This document shows positions 60,505-64,000 of a stretch of DNA of 64,000 nucleotides, piece by piece; the first letter of the stretch is position 1, and each line of letters starts with the position of its first letter. The position numbers were made by a program, and so were the translations under genes. Origin of the DNA: Sphagnum magellanicum (lineage: Eukaryota; Streptophyta; Sphagnopsida; Sphagnales; Sphagnaceae). Below the pieces are notes generated by a model. That model was given only the letters and a program-made list of their open reading frames with translations, did not search any database and was not told where the DNA came from. The stretch lies in the NCBI GenBank assembly GCA_021904315.1, contig CM038919.1:19709666-19773665 (forward strand), in the 5' to 3' direction.

Positions 60505-61563
60505 ATGGGGAGCATGATGAAGGAAGATAAGCGGCATGAAATGATGATTAAGAAGCTCTTAAAGATGCCCCAAAACAAGTGCTACATCAATTGTGATAGT
60601 GTGGTTAACATGTTTCCCCTCTTTCCGTTTTTTGGGCATTATCAAGATTAGAAAACCCGTGCACAAATATGCACTTTTGAATGTCTTTTAGGTTTCCTCA
60701 TGAAGATTTTCTTGCCTAGGAAATCATTTTGTAGCTTAAGAGTACCTAGTATAGTACATGATGAAGTATGGATTTCTTCACTACCTCACACATGAAGTTT
60801 CAAATGTGTGAAGATGACAAGAGATCAAAGGAAAATGATTGGCTAACCTACACAGAAGTCATGGATACTTATGCTCTCAAACCATTCTAGTCAAGGCATT
60901 TTTTTGGCACACACAATGCAAGGTGGGGAATTGACTTGAAAAATTGTTTGGTTTTGGGATTTTATGTTAATAATGAAAACACATAATGGTATTGATTTGG
61001 AGAGTGTTGAGATGACATGGACCTCAATATGTTTGCACAAACTTTTCCATGTATTGTCTATACACAATGCAGTGGTGTGCAATAAGTGCTCCTCCCCCCC
61101 CCCCCCCCCCCCCCCCCCCACCATCCCCTTGCCTATAAGTTCTAAACTTGAGGCTGCTGCAACAACCACACCTACTTTGGATCCATTTACACCCCTTGCA
61201 ACCACAACCACCATGGACCCCTTTTCATTTGTTGCAAATGGCACTATGGGTGATCCATTTCAACCTACTAAACCCAATATAACAATGTATGTTGCATTTC
61301 CACCTGCATCAAACCCACTTGGCGATCCCTTTCAACCAAATGTTACAACTGCTAACCCATTTGCACTTGCCTCAACAATCAAACATGTTTCTGACTTGTT
61401 TTCTCTTGGGGTACAAGCAAACAATGTGTCTTTCAGTACCATTAGTGTTTTAGCTTTTGATTCACTTGCTACAAGTGCTCCTCCAAGTGGTTATCCCAAT
61501 ATTTTTGGGTTGAGCACTACAAATGGTTCGACACAATGGGCTACTACACCTGTTGGACTCTGA
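60505..61563 (+). pseudogene. ArfGAP (AGD14-type) pseudogene
   Basis: The ATG at 60505 opens MGSMMKEDKRHEMMIKKLLK, then NKCYINCDS, matching the start of the plant AGD14/NEVERSHED ArfGAP group (MGSRKEEERNEKIIRGLMKL, RRCINCNSLG). The remaining zinc-finger part (CTTFWTFVCxxC) is not recognisable and the frame is interrupted. From 60964 to 61563 a 199-codon frame encodes a low-complexity tail with repeated DPF and NPF motifs (LDPFTPL, MDPFSFV, GDPFQPT, GDPFQPN, NPFALA) of the kind used to bind adaptor-ear and EH domains, fitting the same protein's C-terminal half. A poly-C tract at 61094-61119 encodes a proline run there. The catalytic finger is lost, so it cannot act as a GAP. Confidence 0.65.
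61094..61119 (+). repeat. poly-C tract (about 26 C)
   Basis: Uninterrupted cytosine run within the frame of the ArfGAP-like tail, giving a short polyproline run. Confidence 0.85.
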
Positions 61564-63486
61564 GTTCAAGCGCAATTGATGTTTGGTCTACCTTTCAGGC
61601 GTGACCATCAGTTGTTCTTTCAACTGCATGTCTATTGCAACTAAGGTGAGGTCTGGGAGGATGTACATTGAAGTGCTATTGTTGTTAAATTTGAAACACA
61701 ACCAATTTTGATTAATTTAAAAGCTTTTTAGAAAGTAGGTAGAGAAATATTTAACACAAAAGATTTAAGATGAGCAGTGCAATTTAGAGATGTAATTGCC
61801 TGTGTTTGAAAAGAGGCAAGCAATTCCGTTTCAAAATTGCACTGCTTTTTTGTTAGGAACAAATCTGTTGTATAACATGGTTTGCAAATACACTGAATTT
61901 TTTTTGGCAGTGCTTTCAGAGAACAAATAGATGGACTTTGCCTTCCTCATGGGACTCAGGCCTTGGGCTTGGGACCAAGTCCTTCACACTATGGCACACC
62001 GACTCCCCAGAATACTATTGTTTATTGTACCCCAAGGCCCTGATTTCCATGGGACTTTGCCTCTTCTTGTCGGGACTTATGAAATTGGGCTGGCCCTGGG
62101 ACGTGGTGTGAAGAGGACCTACCTAAGACTCAAGTAGAAGCTTGACAAAGAAGAAGAAACAGGGGAAACATTTCAACACATTCAACCACACTTTGGAAGC
62201 GTGTGGGTTTTACGAGCTTAGTAAAAACCCCAATGTAAAGGTGAGCAATCCATCAGCCCTGGGAAGCAAGGGAATGTGCCTTTTCATTGTCATGTGCAGG
62301 TACTGAGGGGCTTGCTGAGCTGCACTGGAGGTGGCTTGAGACACCATTGAGGTTTCTGTAATTTCTGTGCCAGTTTGGGTCACTTTGCTTTCTTCCATGG
62401 TTCTTTTCCTTGTGTGATGTTTGCAAATGTGTGCTCTGGTTTTGACTGTGAATCTGGTGGCTGCTGTTGTGATTTGGTCTGAGATGCGTGGTACAATCTG
62501 TCCCTGTTCTAGCATTTGCTCTTGGAATCGCAAAATTTGGTACATGTGCAGGTGAAGGTTCAGATGGATAAATTGTGGACCTGTGCTATCATCTTAATTG
62601 TTGTGGAAAATGTAATATGAGACCATGAGATTTCTGAAGGAGAATTGAAAGCTAGAGTGCATACTATTCAATATTCAAGAGATTTGGACAGGGAAATATG
62701 TCATAAGGAGTTGTTTCCCATTATCATTCAATAAAGAAACTAGTTCAACCAAGTTTCTACTTATGACTCTCAAGTGGAGATCGTGCATTTTCTATCAAAA
62801 GTTCTTACTTTCAAATGTCTCAATGTTTTTTGTTTTCCTTTTCTTCATCCTTAACATTTCCAAGTTTCTTCCATTTATTGCCCTTTTCTTTTTCACTTTT
62901 TCTTTGTCTTTGTGTTACCCTTTCGATATCAGTTTTCCAGTCTTACTTGTCTTTCAATGAAGCTTTGTGTTCCTCCTTGTTAGTTTTTGGGTCTTGTTGT
63001 CTTTCAAGTTTGTTGAGCTACTCAGTATCATGGCTGAGTTCTGCCTTTACTGCATTATAGCAATGTCAATTTTTCCAAAAAAACCTATGTCAATGTATGT
63101 TCCAATGTATGTCTGAAACTCAGTAACTTCGCTCATTGCTAGGAACTGGTAAAAAGTTGGGTACTAAGACAGTTATATATGTAACAGTACCCTAGGGAGA
63201 ACATGTGGTACACCTGCATCACCATCTAAATATAATTTACATTTGAAAATTTCTTTCATGTTGTTTATGATTATTCAAAGGTGGCTTGTGGCTGAAGCAC
63301 AAAGAGAGTCAGCTTCAAATACAATATTTTCTCTTAAGTCACCAGTTCATTTGCCAAAGCGTAAAAAAGTAGCATGAAGAAGAGTTGACCTGTGAACAGA
63401 AGTTTCCTTCTATCTTGAATGAGGTTCAGTCCTAAGCTCACTGGCAATCACTGAGGAAGAACCTTGAACAGACTCATCAAAAAGCA
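61564..63486. other. stretch between ArfGAP pseudogene and the VTE6-like gene
   Basis: The first kilobase has gene-like composition and could be further exons or the 3' tail of the ArfGAP-related copy; frames at 61931-62137 (+) and 62210-62545 (-) are unrecognised. The right part, up to 63486, should include the 3' untranslated region of the VTE6-like gene on the minus strand. Confidence 0.45.
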
Positions 63487-64000
63487 TTAGGGCAAAACTC
63501 CTGCAATGGATTGTGTTGGAAACAATAAAAGCCCTAAAATAACTGTAGTAAGGGGAACTGTGAGATTGTCATCAAACCTGTTTGTGATAGGTAGTGATTC
63601 AACAAGAGTTGCTGCCAGAGATACAGCAGCCAGCTGTAGGGCCACCCCTTGCAGATCAAATGGATAGAAGCCCATGAAAGAGAAGTACCATAGACACCTG
63701 TCAAAAAGACCAGTCACTTTGTAAAAAGTCTGTCCAAGGATCACCTCAACATCCGCAGTGTAGCTTTATGAAGAAATCATGACACCATACAAGTCTGCTG
63801 TTAACCATCACATAGGCTTCAACCTGAGTGTAAGTCAGGGAAAAGTTTGCTAGTAGGATATGGCTGTGACCAGATTCTTGTGTGAAGAATTATGAAAATT
63901 GGGTCAACACAGGTTGTGGGACATACCCGAGTGAAACAACAAAGCCAAAGAGAAACATGGTGATACTTCCAGCCCAGCTTTTCTCTGAGTTGTAGGGAAG
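63487..64000 (-). CDS. VTE6-like phytyl-phosphate kinase, last two exons (partial)
   Basis: Integral membrane protein of the chloroplast that phosphorylates phytyl phosphate to phytyl diphosphate for tocopherol synthesis. Exon 63927-64000 (continuing past the window) encodes LPYNSEKSWAGSITMFLFGF; after a GT-AG intron (63926-63698) the final exon 63697-63487 encodes LQLAAVSLAATLVESLPIT and FDDNLTVPLTTVILG, ending in TAA at 63489-63487. SWAGSISMFxFGF and VxSxVATVVESLPITxxxDDNxSVPLxT are hallmarks of the VTE6 family. Three hydrophobic segments are visible. The exons join in frame with no defect. The N-terminal part, including any transit peptide, lies beyond the right edge. A related polyprenol kinase is the main alternative. 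Confidence 0.88.

Noticed and set aside
62210-62545. 111-codon minus-strand frame
   Set aside because: Low-complexity T/E/Q-rich translation with no family match, in a region likely to be untranslated tail or pseudogene flank.

Overview
The window reads as nuclear DNA of a land plant with a large, AT-rich, repeat-filled genome. Only three intact host genes can be seen, all of them conserved plant families with GT-AG introns. The mobile-element relics (a DDE_1/pogo-like transposase, a hAT transposase, a non-LTR-type C-terminal domain, a Ty3/gypsy integrase fossil) and the long poly-C tracts made me think of a seed-free vascular plant such as a fern. That placement is inference; a gymnosperm or lycophyte is not excluded.

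Intact genes. (1) A purple acid phosphatase of the PAP2/PAP9 type on the + strand: CDS 23811-24506 and 25210-26481, 655 aa, all metal-binding motifs present and a C-terminal membrane anchor, with a probable intron in its 5' leader. (2) A legumain/vacuolar processing enzyme on the - strand, 31724 down to 27725, nine exons that join in frame to 492 aa with catalytic His168 and Cys210. These two genes converge, with about 1.2 kb between stop codons. (3) At the right edge, the last two exons of a VTE6-like phytyl-phosphate kinase on the - strand (63487-64000), cut by the window end.

Broken host-gene pieces. An intron-bearing TFIIE-alpha pseudogene lies at 7440-9208. A same-strand series of host-gene fragments lies at 58.7-61.6 kb: a syntaxin-like helix, the start of a NAC domain, and an ArfGAP of the AGD14 type. 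These pieces sit among transposon relics and look like captured or duplicated gene fragments.

Mobile DNA and repeats. From left to right: two tRNA-like SINE heads (2.4 and 3.8 kb), CACTA-like termini at 2793 and 11308 that could bound one 8.5-kb element around the TFIIE-alpha pseudogene, a strand-switching TTATT/AATAA array (3.8-4.8 kb), a Ty3/gypsy integrase fossil (13.05-13.95 kb), a second strand-switching array (15.1-17.0 kb), a perfect 32-bp palindrome (18.4 kb), tandem duplications at 19.5, 21.4, 38.5 and 53.0 kb, a non-LTR-type relic (41.1-41.6 kb), a DDE_1 transposase relic (44.8-46.3 kb), an Emigrant-like MITE inserted in a tandem repeat (48.35-48.84 kb), a hAT transposase relic (55.3-53.8 kb, - strand) and an inverted-repeat-bounded AT-rich block (55.37-57.75 kb). 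The rest is AT-rich sequence in which I recognise no gene.
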